Positions 48,665 to 59,039 of a stretch of DNA of 64,000 nt are shown here, piece by piece (positions within the stretch are counted from its first letter, which is position 1; the number at the start of each line of letters is the position of its first letter). The translations under genes were made by a program, and so were the position numbers. The stretch lies in contig CAJFTU010000049.1 of NCBI GenBank assembly GCA_904420065.1, forward strand, positions 100,552 through 164,551, read 5' to 3'. A model generated the notes under the pieces. It was given only the letters and a program-made list of their open reading frames with translations, was not told where the DNA came from and did no database searches. The DNA is from an uncultured Emergencia sp. (lineage in GTDB: Bacteria > Bacillota > Clostridia > Peptostreptococcales > Anaerovoracaceae).

Positions 48665-49957
48665 ATGGAGAAAAAACTGACCGCGGACAATGAGATAGAT
48701 ATTTACTGGTATCCCAACAGACAGACGCACAGTTTCTGTCTCTCCCTTTATGTAAGAGCGGGAGTACTGTACGAGAGCGAAGAGGAAAACGGAATTACCC
48801 ATTTTTTGGAACACGTTTTGTTTCGGAACATCAATCACTTGATGAACGGGCGGATGTACAGAGAAATCGACAAGCTGGGACTGTACTTCAACGGCGTGAC
48901 ATATAAGGAGTTTATGCAGCTCTACATCATCGGCGCGCCGGAGCACTTCCGGCAGGCGGCCGACATCCTTCTTCGGGCCTTTGAACCTGTAGCGCTTCCC
49001 GTTTCCGAACTGGAGACCGAAAAACAGAGAGTGAAGTCGGAGATACGGGAGGCCGACGAGTTCAAAAGTCTGGATTATTTTGCCGGGACCTTCGTATGGG
49101 AAAAGACTCCGCTGTCCAGATCCATTCTCGGGAGCAGAGGTACGGTCAGCCGCTTCAGCCGCAGAAAAATTGCAGCCTATCAGAGGAACGTCCTGTCTCC
49201 GGGAAACGTATTTTTCTACGTTACCGGCAATGTGACCGACGGGGAGATAGAGTACCTGGCCCGGCAGGCGGAGAAATTGTCTTTCGCGCCGGATACGGAT
49301 ACGGAGACGGAGCGCAGGCGAAATATGGCGCCTGTTCCGGAACGGTTTGGCAGGCGGGATGGACGGATACACGTAAAGAACAGCAGCTACTGCATGATTC
49401 AGTTTTCTTACGATCTGTTTGCGGAACGCTATACCGGCGCCGAACTGGCGCTGCTGTACGATATTTTGTTTTCCGGAGAGAACTCCCTGATGCATCAGGA
49501 ACTGTCGGAAAAGCGGGGACTGATTTACAGCTTTTCTCCTGCGCTGGAGAAGTACTGCAATATCGGCAGACTCTGTTTTACCTATGAGGTCGCCAAGAAG
49601 GATCTTCTTCGATCGCTGCAGGTGGTCAGGGAGAGCCTGAGCGCGGTGGGGACGGATATGGAGGAGCGTCTCTCTCTGGTTCTTCCCGAATATACGGACA
49701 ATGCCTATATGGTTTACGACGACAATGAAAATTTTAACTGGCAGAGAGCTTACGAATCCCATATCATGGGGGACAAGAGCCGCAGTATAGAGGAAACAAA
49801 AGCGGCTTTCCTGCAGGTTAGCCCGGATCGGCTCCGAACTATGGCCGGTGAAATTTTTGCTGCAGACAACCTGGTTCTCTGTATCAAGGGAGACAGGAAA
49901 AGAGTCGACGAAGAGGAAATCCGCAGAGCGTGCGGCGCGGATAAGAAGGGAGGATGA
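48665..49957 (+). CDS. M16 family (insulinase/pitrilysin) zinc protease
   Basis: GITHFLEHVLFRN (HxxEH) and downstream ETEKQRVKSEIREADE. Confidence 0.92.
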   Translation: MEKKLTADNEIDIYWYPNRQTHSFCLSLYVRAGVLYESEEENGITHFLEHVLFRNINHLMNGRMYREIDKLGLYFNGVTYKEFMQLYIIGAPEHFRQAADILLRAFEPVALPVSELETEKQRVKSEIREADEFKSLDYFAGTFVWEKTPLSRSILGSRGTVSRFSRRKIAAYQRNVLSPGNVFFYVTGNVTDGEIEYLARQAEKLSFAPDTDTETERRRNMAPVPERFGRRDGRIHVKNSSYCMIQFSYDLFAERYTGAELALLYDILFSGENSLMHQELSEKRGLIYSFSPALEKYCNIGRLCFTYEVAKKDLLRSLQVVRESLSAVGTDMEERLSLVLPEYTDNAYMVYDDNENFNWQRAYESHIMGDKSRSIEETKAAFLQVSPDRLRTMAGEIFAADNLVLCIKGDRKRVDEEEIRRACGADKKGG

Positions 49958-49961
49958 GCGC

Positions 49962-50195
49962 ATGAGCAGAACCTTTAAGCAGGAGTTTTTTCGCATATAT
50001 GACCGGAAGATCGGAGCCGGAGAAATCACCTTCAGCCAGACGGGCATCAGCAAGGAGGATTTTACCAGATTGTGTACCCAAGAAGATTTCGTCTTCAATC
50101 CGGAGGCCATCGAGCGACTGGCGCTGAATATGAAACTGACCGATGAGGAAAGGCTTCTTCTGCTGAGCTCGGCAGAGAGAGAAACCGCCCGATAG
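49962..50195 (+). CDS. hypothetical protein, 77 aa
   Basis: MSRTFKQEFFRIYDRKIGAGEITFSQTGISKEDFTRLCTQEDFVF...; RBS gggagg; start corrected from 49848. Confidence 0.65.
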   Translation: MSRTFKQEFFRIYDRKIGAGEITFSQTGISKEDFTRLCTQEDFVFNPEAIERLALNMKLTDEERLLLLSSAERETAR

Positions 50196-50280
50196 AGAAG
50201 AGCGGAAGAGGGAAAGATAATTTCTTATAGGGACGAAGGCTGCAAGGGGTGCGGCCTGCATACATATAGAAAAAGGAGTA

Positions 50281-51096
50281 GTGGGAATATTGAGAACAGA
50301 TACGATTAAAGTAACGTTAAAAGCAGTTTTTATCGGGGGCACTATGCTTGTGCCGGGGGTCAGCGGCGGTACTATGGCCATGCTGCTGGGGATCTACGAC
50401 CGGCTGATCTACGCGGTCAGTTCCTTCCGAAAGGATATAAAGGGAAATATTTTCTTCCTGTGGATGTTTCTGTTGGGCGGTCTGGCTGGAATGTTTTTGT
50501 TTTCAAGGCCGATCCTTTATCTGATTGAAAACTTTCCAAAGCCGTCGCTGTTCTTCTTTTTAGGTGCGGTAGTGGGAGGCGTTCCGATGATTGTCCGCCA
50601 TTCCAGCGTACAGAAACTCACCTTCCGGGTGGCCGCCTACGTGCTCATCGGCATCGTCATCGTCTGTCTGATTTCCAAGCTTCCGCCGGATCTCTTTTCT
50701 GCCGGCGACGGCGGAAGTGTGTCCCGGTTTCTCTGGTTGATGGCTGCCGGCGTTTTGTCGGCTGTGGCTCTGGTACTGCCGGGAATCAGCGTATCCTATA
50801 TGCTGCTCATGCTGGGCCTTTATGATATGACCATGAAGGCCATAACGGAGCTGGACTTTGGGCGGCTTTTCCCATTGGCGCTGGGATTGGGTGGAGGAAT
50901 TCTTCTCACAACCAGAATTCTGGAAAAGGCCATGAACCGGCATCCTCAGCCGACTTATCTGATAATCCTGGGATTTATTCTGTCTTCGGCCGTAGAAGTA
51001 TTTCCGGGGGTGCCTTCCGGAGGAGAGTGGATTCTCTGTCCTCTGACTCTTAGTGCAGGGTTTGGCTGCATTTACGGACTGTCCAAACTGGAATAG
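50281..51096 (+). CDS. DUF368 domain-containing membrane protein
   Basis: FIGGTMLVPGVSGGTMAMLLGIYDRLI; LPGISVSYMLLMLGLYDMTMKA; characteristic DUF368 pattern. Confidence 0.92.
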   Translation: MGILRTDTIKVTLKAVFIGGTMLVPGVSGGTMAMLLGIYDRLIYAVSSFRKDIKGNIFFLWMFLLGGLAGMFLFSRPILYLIENFPKPSLFFFLGAVVGGVPMIVRHSSVQKLTFRVAAYVLIGIVIVCLISKLPPDLFSAGDGGSVSRFLWLMAAGVLSAVALVLPGISVSYMLLMLGLYDMTMKAITELDFGRLFPLALGLGGGILLTTRILEKAMNRHPQPTYLIILGFILSSAVEVFPGVPSGGEWILCPLTLSAGFGCIYGLSKLE

Positions 51097-51259
51097 ATCG
51101 ACTAAAAATTTTTTGGTAAAATCTTTTAAAAACTTTGTAGGATTTTCTGCAATTGTTCGGACCCTATTGAGTTTCTTTTCTTTGTATAGTACCATGTCGT
51201 GTAGTAGATGAAGTCTAATAAAACGGACCCGATAGATTATGCGATGGAGGAAAAGTACA

Positions 51260-52342
51260 ATGAAAAAGAAATTATTTGCGGCAACTTTGTGTCTGCTGCT
51301 TGCGCTGACGGCATCGCTGCTGTCTGCAGGCTGCAGCGACGACAGCGGTGAAGATCAGGCGGCGGAAAACGGTCAGGAAGCCACGGAAACGCTGAAAGTA
51401 GGGATGCTGGGCAAAGACATCAAGACGGCTTGTATCATTTTGGCCGACAGTCTGGGCTACTTTGAAGAAGAAGGGGTAGACGTGCAGTTTGAGAAGATCA
51501 ACTCGCTTTCCGACGGGTTGACGGCCGTCAGCATGGATAAACTGGATATCCTGCCTTTCGGTGTAATCCCAAGCTGCAGCTTCATTTCTCAGGGAACGGA
51601 CGTGGTGATCTTCGGCGGAACCATCTCTGAGGGAAGCGAAGGGATTACCAAAGACGATGTGGAATACACCCAGCTTTCCGATTTCGCCGGAAAGACAATT
51701 GGCTGCTTCCGAATGGAAACTGGTCATATGGTGTTGAAGGGACTGCTTCGTGAAGCGGGAATCGACGCGGAATTTGTCTATCTCGAATCTTCTCAGGCCA
51801 TCGTGGAAGCGGTGAAAAAAGGAGAAGTGGATATCGGTATGGTCAACAGCGGTTACGGATATGTTGCGGAGCAGAGCGGCGCTCACGTGGCTTTCCAGGT
51901 GGGTGATTTTGAAAGCGATTTCCCTTGCTGCAGACAGACGGCTTCCAGAACGGCGGTCAACGAAAAACGGGACGCTCTGGTAAAGTTTGAAACGGCGCTG
52001 CTGAGAGCCTACGAGACTTACCTCAATGACAGAGACGCTGCGATCAAAGCGCTTACAGAATACTCGGGACAGGAAGAAGCCTACGTAGAAGCGGTAATGT
52101 ACGGTACAGACAGCTACGACAACGCGATGATCGTTTCTCTGGATCCGAACAAGAAAAAGGTTTCGGATTTCTACGATGTAATGAAGGCCAACGGCGATAT
52201 CGACGCCGATACGGAATACGATATCAACGACTACATCGATACATCCATCTACGAGGATGCGCTTGAGGCGCTCATCGAGAGGGGTGAACATGCAGATCTG
52301 TATGAAGAACTGCTGAAGGAATTTGAGGAAAACAATAAATGA
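51260..52342 (+). CDS. ABC transporter substrate-binding protein (NMT1/SsuA-like)
   Basis: Lipobox [40 protein letters not shown]. Confidence 0.9.
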   Translation: MKKKLFAATLCLLLALTASLLSAGCSDDSGEDQAAENGQEATETLKVGMLGKDIKTACIILADSLGYFEEEGVDVQFEKINSLSDGLTAVSMDKLDILPFGVIPSCSFISQGTDVVIFGGTISEGSEGITKDDVEYTQLSDFAGKTIGCFRMETGHMVLKGLLREAGIDAEFVYLESSQAIVEAVKKGEVDIGMVNSGYGYVAEQSGAHVAFQVGDFESDFPCCRQTASRTAVNEKRDALVKFETALLRAYETYLNDRDAAIKALTEYSGQEEAYVEAVMYGTDSYDNAMIVSLDPNKKKVSDFYDVMKANGDIDADTEYDINDYIDTSIYEDALEALIERGEHADLYEELLKEFEENNK

Positions 52343-53082
52343 TAGAACTGGAATCGGTAGATTTTAAGTATCCGGGCAATAGTACGAATATATTGGAAGA
52401 TTTTAACCTTACCGTGGAAGACGGAGAGTTTCTGTGCGTCATAGGACACTCCGGCTGTGGAAAATCAACCCTGCTGCGACTCGTAGCAGGGCTTGATCTT
52501 CCTCAGAAGGGAGAAATACGGATAGACGGCAGTCCCATAACCGGTCCGGGCGCAGAGCGGACGATCGTCTTTCAGCAATATTCCCTGTTTCCGTGGCTGA
52601 CGGTGAAGAAAAACGTCCTGTTTGCGCTGAAAAAGTCTGGAAAATACGGTAAAAAGGAAGCGAACGCCAGGGCAGAGCTGTTTCTTGAAAAGACCGGACT
52701 TAGAGACCACATGGATAAATATCCTTACCAGCTTTCCGGAGGCATGCGGCAGCGGACAGCCATCGCCAGAGCATTGGCTCTCGATTCGCCGTTTCTGCTT
52801 CTTGACGAACCCTTCGGCGCGCTGGACACCAAGATCAGGAAAGAACTGCAGACACTGCTCAAGGACTTATGGGAAAAGGGAGAGCAGAAGAAGACCGTGA
52901 TTTTTGTAACCCACGATCTGGATGAAGCGATGATCATGGGCAGCCGGATCGTATTTATCCGGGACGGAAAGGTGCGCCACGAAAAGCGCATCGACAGCGG
53001 AATAAACTGCTGCTGCAGAGACGATCTCGGACAGGCGGACTGCCTGCAACTGAAAGAAGAACTGGCGAGGTGGTACGAATGA
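52339..53082 (+). CDS. ABC transporter ATP-binding protein (SsuB/TauB-like)
   Basis: [54 protein letters not shown]. Confidence 0.95.
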   Translation: MIELESVDFKYPGNSTNILEDFNLTVEDGEFLCVIGHSGCGKSTLLRLVAGLDLPQKGEIRIDGSPITGPGAERTIVFQQYSLFPWLTVKKNVLFALKKSGKYGKKEANARAELFLEKTGLRDHMDKYPYQLSGGMRQRTAIARALALDSPFLLLDEPFGALDTKIRKELQTLLKDLWEKGEQKKTVIFVTHDLDEAMIMGSRIVFIRDGKVRHEKRIDSGINCCCRDDLGQADCLQLKEELARWYE

Positions 53083-53993
53083 AGAAAAATAAGGTTTCCT
53101 TTTTTATATGCCACGTTCTGCTGGTCGGACTGATCGCGGCGGTTCTGCTTCCTGGCCGAAAGGAGACGGAAAGTCCGGCGGCATTTTTGTGCGCTATATT
53201 TCTGATAGAAGTTTTCTACCTGATCCATATCCGGCGATTTCCAGGGAAAAGAGCGTCGGCTTCGGACATCCTGTCGATTTTGTGGGCACTGATGCTGATC
53301 TGGGAAATTCTGGTCACCAAGCTGGACATGCTGCATCCTGTATTGGTTCCGGCCCTTGAAAATATCTTTTTCGTGTTCACCACGGATTACCGGGAAATGG
53401 CGGCCGGGATTCTCTCGTCGATGGAACTCCTGCTGATCGGTACGGCGGCCGGTCTGGGTCTGGGCACCCTGCTCGGTCTGATCTGCGGATGGCACAAGCG
53501 GCTCAAAGAGGTGTTTTATCCCATTGCAAACGTACTGGCGCCGATTCCTTCGATCGTGTTCGCGCCTTATGTTATCGCAGTCATGCCCACCTTTCGGAGC
53601 GCTTCTGTCGTGGTAATATTTTTAGGTATATTCTGGCCGGCTTTTCTGAAGACCATCCTCTCTGTGGAGTCCATAGACAGGAATATCATCGATTCTGCCA
53701 GGACATTGGAACTGCCGGGAATCTCCATGGTGTTTGAAATCCTGCTTCCCTATTCTGTACCGGGTATTGTCAAGGGACTGAGGGTGACCATGACCTCGGC
53801 GGTGATGATGCTGACCTTTGCCGAGATGATGGGGTCGACCACGGGTATGGGATACTATATCGTCAACTATAATACATATGGAAATTACACCAAGGTGCTT
53901 GCCGGTATCATCGTGGTGGGCATCGTCGTCACCGTGCTCAGCGGGTTGATTTCCCTGCTGCAGAAAAAGAGCATAAAGTGGCGGAATTATTGA
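53079..53993 (+). CDS. ABC transporter permease (SsuC/TauC-like)
   Basis: GTAAGLGLGTLLGLICGWHKRLKEVFYPIANVLAPIPSIVFAPYV; RTLELPGISMVFEILLPYSVPGIVKGLRV. Confidence 0.93.
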   Translation: MKKNKVSFFICHVLLVGLIAAVLLPGRKETESPAAFLCAIFLIEVFYLIHIRRFPGKRASASDILSILWALMLIWEILVTKLDMLHPVLVPALENIFFVFTTDYREMAAGILSSMELLLIGTAAGLGLGTLLGLICGWHKRLKEVFYPIANVLAPIPSIVFAPYVIAVMPTFRSASVVVIFLGIFWPAFLKTILSVESIDRNIIDSARTLELPGISMVFEILLPYSVPGIVKGLRVTMTSAVMMLTFAEMMGSTTGMGYYIVNYNTYGNYTKVLAGIIVVGIVVTVLSGLISLLQKKSIKWRNY

Positions 53994-54175
53994 ATTTTTC
54001 CTGTACTTTTCAGAAGGCAGGTGTTATAGTAATGGGTGGATGGCATTCGAACAGAAGCTGTACCGCGTATATGGAATTTTTTATCGGATTTTCGGGGACG
54101 CATCGGGAGAGCGGCACCTGAAGGAGAAAGAGATCAGCTTTTCACTGTCCGTGTTGTGAAGCGGAGGTGATCAGT

Positions 54176-55042
54176 ATGAAAGCAGGTTTTATCGGCGCGG
54201 GGAAGGTTGGATTTTCCCTGGGCAGATACTTTAAGGAAAACGGATATTTTGTAACGGGCTATTACAGCAGAAGCCGAAAATCCGCTGAAGAAGCGGCGGA
54301 CTTTACAGGCAGCAGATATTATCCAGGCTTAGCAGACCTTGTGAGAGACAGTGATACCCTGTTCCTTACGGTGCCCGACGGCGCCATCGGGAAGGTGTGG
54401 GATGACATGCTCGATCTGCCGATAGAAAATAAGAATATATGTCATTGCAGCGGTTCGATTTCATCGGCCGTTTTTTTTAATGCAGAAAAGCGGGGCGCGT
54501 ACAGATTTTCGGTCCATCCCCTCTGCGCCGTCAGTGATCGGTACCATTCCTTCCGCGACCTTGGCGAGACTTATTTTACCCTCGAAGGCAGTGCAGAACG
54601 CCTTGAGGAGATGAAAAAAATTTTCGCTTCTATGGGCAATGTGGTGGTTGTCATCGACGCTGAGCAGAAGGTCAGGTACCATGCGGCGGCGGTGATGGTC
54701 AGCAATCAGGCGGCCGCTTTGGCGGACATCGGCGCGGAGCTTCTGCAGCAGTGCGGCTTTTCACGCAGAGACGCGGAAAAAGCTCTCGGACCGCTGATCG
54801 CGGGAAACGCGCAGAATATCGCGCAGCGGGGGCCGACGGAGGCTCTTACCGGGCCGGTGGAGAGAGGCGACATAGACACGGTAAGAAATCACCTGTCCGT
54901 TCTGGATGGACAGGCGAGGGAACTGTACGTCCAACTTTCGGAAAGACTTGTCCGCATCGCAGAGAGAAAACATCCGGACAGAAATTATGAGGAACTGAAA
55001 AAGGAGCTTGAGGAAAATGAAAAACACAGCAGCAGGATTTAA
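54176..55042 (+). CDS. Rossmann-like/DUF2520 protein, probable PanG-type ketopantoate reductase
   Basis: [44 protein letters not shown]2520 helical C-terminus; directly upstream of panBCD. Confidence 0.82.
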   Translation: MKAGFIGAGKVGFSLGRYFKENGYFVTGYYSRSRKSAEEAADFTGSRYYPGLADLVRDSDTLFLTVPDGAIGKVWDDMLDLPIENKNICHCSGSISSAVFFNAEKRGAYRFSVHPLCAVSDRYHSFRDLGETYFTLEGSAERLEEMKKIFASMGNVVVVIDAEQKVRYHAAAVMVSNQAAALADIGAELLQQCGFSRRDAEKALGPLIAGNAQNIAQRGPTEALTGPVERGDIDTVRNHLSVLDGQARELYVQLSERLVRIAERKHPDRNYEELKKELEENEKHSSRI

Positions 55043-55865
55043 ACAGCAGAAGGAAAACGGGGAAAAGATCACTATGCTGACCGCATACGATTACTGCACA
55101 GCCAAACTGATGGACAGAGCGGGGATCAACGGTCTGCTTGTCGGCGACTCTCTGGGCATGGTTATGCTGGGTTATGAGGATACGATTTCCGTTACCATGG
55201 AAGATATGATTCACCATACCGCCGCAGTGGCGCGGGGAGCGGAGAACGCCCTGATTGTGGCCGATATGCCGTTTATGTCTTATCAGACATCGGTTTACGA
55301 TGCGGTTTACAACGCCGGACGGCTGATGAAAGAGGGACGCTGCCAGGCGGTGAAACTGGAGGGCGGCCTCAGCGTGTGTCCGCAGATTCGCGCGATCACA
55401 GAGGCATCTGTTCCGGTTATGGCGCATATCGGGCTGACTCCCCAGTCTGTTAACGCTTTCGGCGGATTTAAGGTTCAGGGAAAGACGGAAGAAGCGGCCA
55501 GAAGACTTCTGCAGGAGGCTAAGGCTGTAGAAGAAGCCGGCGCTTTTGCCGTAGTGCTGGAATGTGTGCCGGCTAAACTGTCCGCGCTGATCTCGAAGGA
55601 AATCTCCATTCCGACTATCGGCATAGGGGCAGGAGCGGGCTGCGACGGTCAGATCCTGGTATATCAGGACATGCTGGCTATGTATTCCGATTTTACGCCT
55701 AAGTTTGTGAAAAAGTACGCCGATATCGGAAAGGCTATGCAGGAGGGAATCGCGGCTTATATCGACGAAGTCAGGAAAGGCGCTTTTCCTGCGCCGGAAC
55801 ACGAGTTTAAAATTTCCGACCAGGTGATGGAAAAACTGTACACTGAAGGAGGATGTGCGAAATGA
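55017..55865 (+). CDS. panB: 3-methyl-2-oxobutanoate hydroxymethyltransferase
   Basis: [77 protein letters not shown]. Confidence 0.97.
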   Translation: MKNTAAGFKQQKENGEKITMLTAYDYCTAKLMDRAGINGLLVGDSLGMVMLGYEDTISVTMEDMIHHTAAVARGAENALIVADMPFMSYQTSVYDAVYNAGRLMKEGRCQAVKLEGGLSVCPQIRAITEASVPVMAHIGLTPQSVNAFGGFKVQGKTEEAARRLLQEAKAVEEAGAFAVVLECVPAKLSALISKEISIPTIGIGAGAGCDGQILVYQDMLAMYSDFTPKFVKKYADIGKAMQEGIAAYIDEVRKGAFPAPEHEFKISDQVMEKLYTEGGCAK

Positions 55866-56716
55866 AGATTACAGGACAAAAACGTGAAGTAAAGGAGATC
55901 GTAAAGCAGTGGAGAGCCGAGGGACTTTCCGTAGGTCTGGTTCCGACCATGGGTTATCTTCACGAGGGGCACGAAAGCCTGATTCGCCGGGCGGCGTCGG
56001 AAAACGACAGAGTGGTCGTCAGTGATTTTGTCAATCCGACTCAGTTTGGTCCGGGAGAAGACCTGGAAAGTTATCCGAGGGATATCGACAGAGATGCGGC
56101 CGTATGTGAAGCGGCGGGAGCTTCCCTGATCTTTCATCCCCAGCCTGAGGAAATGTACGCAGGGGACGCCTGTACATTTGTAGATATGACGGGACTGACG
56201 GCGGAGCTTTGCGGAAAATCGCGTCCGATTCACTTTCGCGGCGTTTGCACGGTGGTAGCCAAGCTGTTCAACATCGTCCGGCCGGACAGAGCTTATTTCG
56301 GCCAGAAGGATGGCCAGCAGCTTTCGGTGATACGGCGCATGGTTAGAGATCTGGATTTCGATATTGAGATCGTCGGCTGCCCTATTGTAAGAGAGGCGGA
56401 TGGTCTGGCGAAAAGCTCAAGGAATACCTATCTCAGTGAGGAAGAGCGGAAAGCGGCTCTGGTGCTGAGCCGGGCGGTCAGGCTGGGTAAGGATATGGCG
56501 GAAAACGGAGAAAAATCCGCAGATGTTATCGTAAAGGCTATGACCGAGCTTATCGACCGGGAACCTCTGGCCCGGATCGATTATGTAAAAGCGGTCAACG
56601 CGGTGAATATTGAACCGGTCAGCGTGATGGAACCGCCGGTGATGGTAGCCATGGCCGTATTTATCGGAAAGACCAGGCTGATCGACAATTTTGTATACGA
56701 AGGAGAGGACAGATAA
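55862..56716 (+). CDS. panC: pantoate--beta-alanine ligase
   Basis: [65 protein letters not shown]. Confidence 0.97.
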   Translation: MKITGQKREVKEIVKQWRAEGLSVGLVPTMGYLHEGHESLIRRAASENDRVVVSDFVNPTQFGPGEDLESYPRDIDRDAAVCEAAGASLIFHPQPEEMYAGDACTFVDMTGLTAELCGKSRPIHFRGVCTVVAKLFNIVRPDRAYFGQKDGQQLSVIRRMVRDLDFDIEIVGCPIVREADGLAKSSRNTYLSEEERKAALVLSRAVRLGKDMAENGEKSADVIVKAMTELIDREPLARIDYVKAVNAVNIEPVSVMEPPVMVAMAVFIGKTRLIDNFVYEGEDR

Positions 56717-56717
56717 G

Positions 56718-57113
56718 ATGTATCTGACTATGCTGAAGGGTAAAATCCATCGGGCGACGGTAGTTCAGGCGGAGCTGGACTACGTGGGAAGTATTACGGT
56801 GGATGAAGATCTGCTCGACGCCGCGGGAATTCTGGAGTATCAACAGGTGCAGATCGTAGATATAAATAACGGAAGCCGCTTTGAGACCTATACCATTGCG
56901 GGAGACAGGGGCAGCGGCATGATCTGCCTAAACGGCGCGGCGGCCCGCTGCGTGCAGAAAGGGGACAAGATCATCATCATGTGCTACGAGCAGATGACGC
57001 GGCAGGAAGCCGCTGAAAATCCTCCCAGGGTTGTTTTTGTCGACGAGGACAACCGGATTGACCGAGTGGCCTGTTACGAAAAACACGGGCGGACAGCCGA
57101 ACAGGAAAGATAG
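56718..57113 (+). CDS. panD: aspartate 1-decarboxylase
   Basis: [37 protein letters not shown](M) region; [22 protein letters not shown]. Confidence 0.97.
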   Translation: MYLTMLKGKIHRATVVQAELDYVGSITVDEDLLDAAGILEYQQVQIVDINNGSRFETYTIAGDRGSGMICLNGAAARCVQKGDKIIIMCYEQMTRQEAAENPPRVVFVDEDNRIDRVACYEKHGRTAEQER

Positions 57114-57242
57114 GAGAACTGTCTTTCATAGCCGAACGGGTGCAGTCGTTTCGCCGGTATTGCGCCTTTTTAAGATTCTGTTGACCGGGCGGTCCCGTGT
57201 AGGGTAAACTATAATCTGCGAGGTAAGAGGAGGAGACGGATT

Positions 57243-58091
57243 ATGGAGAAAATCAAAAAGAGATACAGAATCATGCGCAGAGCCATGGGAAAAGAACTGC
57301 GGGAACACAGGAGTTCTTTTATCGTCTTTTCCATACTGAGAGCTTTGGTCGTTCTGGTCATGGTGCTGCAGGTCTTTAACCGAAACTATGAGAACGTGTT
57401 TCTCTGTGGCATAACGCTGGTTCTGCTTCTGATGCCCAGCTTTGTACAGCTGGAATTTCGTGTGGAACTGCCGCGGACTCTGGAGATCATCATCCTGCTG
57501 TTCATCTTCTCGGCTGAGATTCTGGGAGAAATCGGAGAATTTTACATAAAAATACCCGGCTGGGACACCATGCTGCACACGATGAACGGTCTCTTGGCCG
57601 CTGCGGTAGGTTTTTCCATGATCGATCTGCTCAATCGAAGCAAGCGGTATTCCTTTCAGCTGTCGCCTCTGTTTCTGACCATGGTGGCGTTTTGCTTTTC
57701 CATGACGATCGGAGTGCTATGGGAGTTCTTTGAATTCGGTATGGATCGCTTTCTTCACATGGATATGCAGAAAGACACGGTGGTGCACGCCATACGTTCT
57801 GTGATGCTGGATCCCCAGGGACGGAACGTGCCTTACGTCATAGACGGAATCGACAGCGTGGTGGTCAACGGAAAAGAACTGGGGCTGGGAGGATACCTGG
57901 ATATCGGTCTGATCGATACGATGAAGGATCTGTTCGTCAATTTCGTAGGCGCCGTGGTGTTCTCCTTCTTCGGTTACTTCTATGTGAAGAGCCGGGGAAA
58001 GAGCCGGTTTGCAAAGAGCCTGATCCCGCAGCTGAAAAAGAAGAACGCGGATTTTCTGACACAGGCGGAGGAAGACGAAAAGATAAGCTGA
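57243..58091 (+). CDS. polytopic membrane protein (possible YjdF/DUF2238-like)
   Basis: Multiple TM segments; GWDTMLHTMNGLLAAAVGF and GVLWEFFEFGMDRF pattern. Confidence 0.6.
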   Translation: MEKIKKRYRIMRRAMGKELREHRSSFIVFSILRALVVLVMVLQVFNRNYENVFLCGITLVLLLMPSFVQLEFRVELPRTLEIIILLFIFSAEILGEIGEFYIKIPGWDTMLHTMNGLLAAAVGFSMIDLLNRSKRYSFQLSPLFLTMVAFCFSMTIGVLWEFFEFGMDRFLHMDMQKDTVVHAIRSVMLDPQGRNVPYVIDGIDSVVVNGKELGLGGYLDIGLIDTMKDLFVNFVGAVVFSFFGYFYVKSRGKSRFAKSLIPQLKKKNADFLTQAEEDEKIS

Positions 58092-58188
58092 GTCGGCTGC
58101 AGGCTGAAAAAGAAAAACGTCGGCGGATTGGTCATAGAAAAAGCCCATGGAAGACCATGGGCAGTAAACAAACGGTATAGAACTTGTA

Positions 58189-58222
58189 AGATGCGTATTT
58201 TTTAAAAGATACGCGTCTTTTT
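58189..58222 (+). terminator. intrinsic terminator
   Basis: agatgcgtat...atacgcgtct followed by ttttt. Confidence 0.8.
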
Positions 58223-58296
58223 GCAGCATGGAAAGGCGCTGTCCCGCGGAACGTCGGGAATAAAACCTCCGCCTTCTGCTTTGAAAATGGGATCTC

Positions 58297-58857
58297 TTAT
58301 TCCATGAGCCACTTGCCCAGTTCTTCTGTCTGCTTCTGATAATCTTCGTTGGCAGAGAACGCGTCTTTGGCGTTTTGTCCCGGAAATACCAGCGTCTTGT
58401 GGTCACCGAATCCGGCTAAAGCGAAACAGGTGCTGACGAACTCTCCAACCGGCCTGACGGCTTCCTCTGGACTTCCGCCGCAGGTAAGCACGACGCCGAG
58501 TTTGCGGGAAGGATCTGCGGCGACGCGGCCTTTTGCAGGATTAAACAGGGAATAGAAACGGTCTGTCAGAACTTTGCATGAGCCCGGGATAGAACCGAAA
58601 TAAATCGGTGCGATGAATACTGCGCCGTCGCATTCCGAAAGTTCTCCGATCAGTGTCGAAGCGTCGTCTTTCTGGATGCAGCCGTCGTGAGATTTACAGT
58701 AATCGCAGGCCAGACAGCGGTTTACCGATTTATCCTCCAGGCGAAATATCTGGGCCTGGCAGCCGTTGCTTTCCATCTGTACTTTCAGTTTTTCACAGAT
58801 TGCGTCGCTGTTAGCGCCTTTTCTGGGACTGCCTGTGATCAGGATATACTTTTTCAA
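58297..58857 (-). CDS. flavodoxin family protein/NADPH-dependent FMN reductase
   Basis: LKKYILITGSPRKGANSDAICEKLKVQM; CLACDYCKSHDGCIQKDD; TTG start with RBS aaaggagg (tool start 58932). Confidence 0.9.
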   Translation of the reverse strand: MKKYILITGSPRKGANSDAICEKLKVQMESNGCQAQIFRLEDKSVNRCLACDYCKSHDGCIQKDDASTLIGELSECDGAVFIAPIYFGSIPGSCKVLTDRFYSLFNPAKGRVAADPSRKLGVVLTCGGSPEEAVRPVGEFVSTCFALAGFGDHKTLVFPGQNAKDAFSANEDYQKQTEELGKWLME

Positions 58858-59039
58858 TCGAAACTCCTCCTTTATGTATGTGATTTTGTTGCTTTCGGCC
58901 GACCTTCGGGGCGCCGGGCGCCGTCGGCTCAAGTTACTTTCTATTATACTCCTGTTCTTTCGGGATTCAAGCCGGAGGAATGAATTTCCCTTATCGGCAA
59001 AGAATAAGAGAAAAACGGAGTGTAACGGAGGTAGAGGAA

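Noticed and set aside
58142-58161. gcccatgg-aaga-ccatgggc tight hairpin as a novel element
   Set aside because: Probably part of the 3' UTR upstream of the terminator at 58189-58222; no further support for a separate function.
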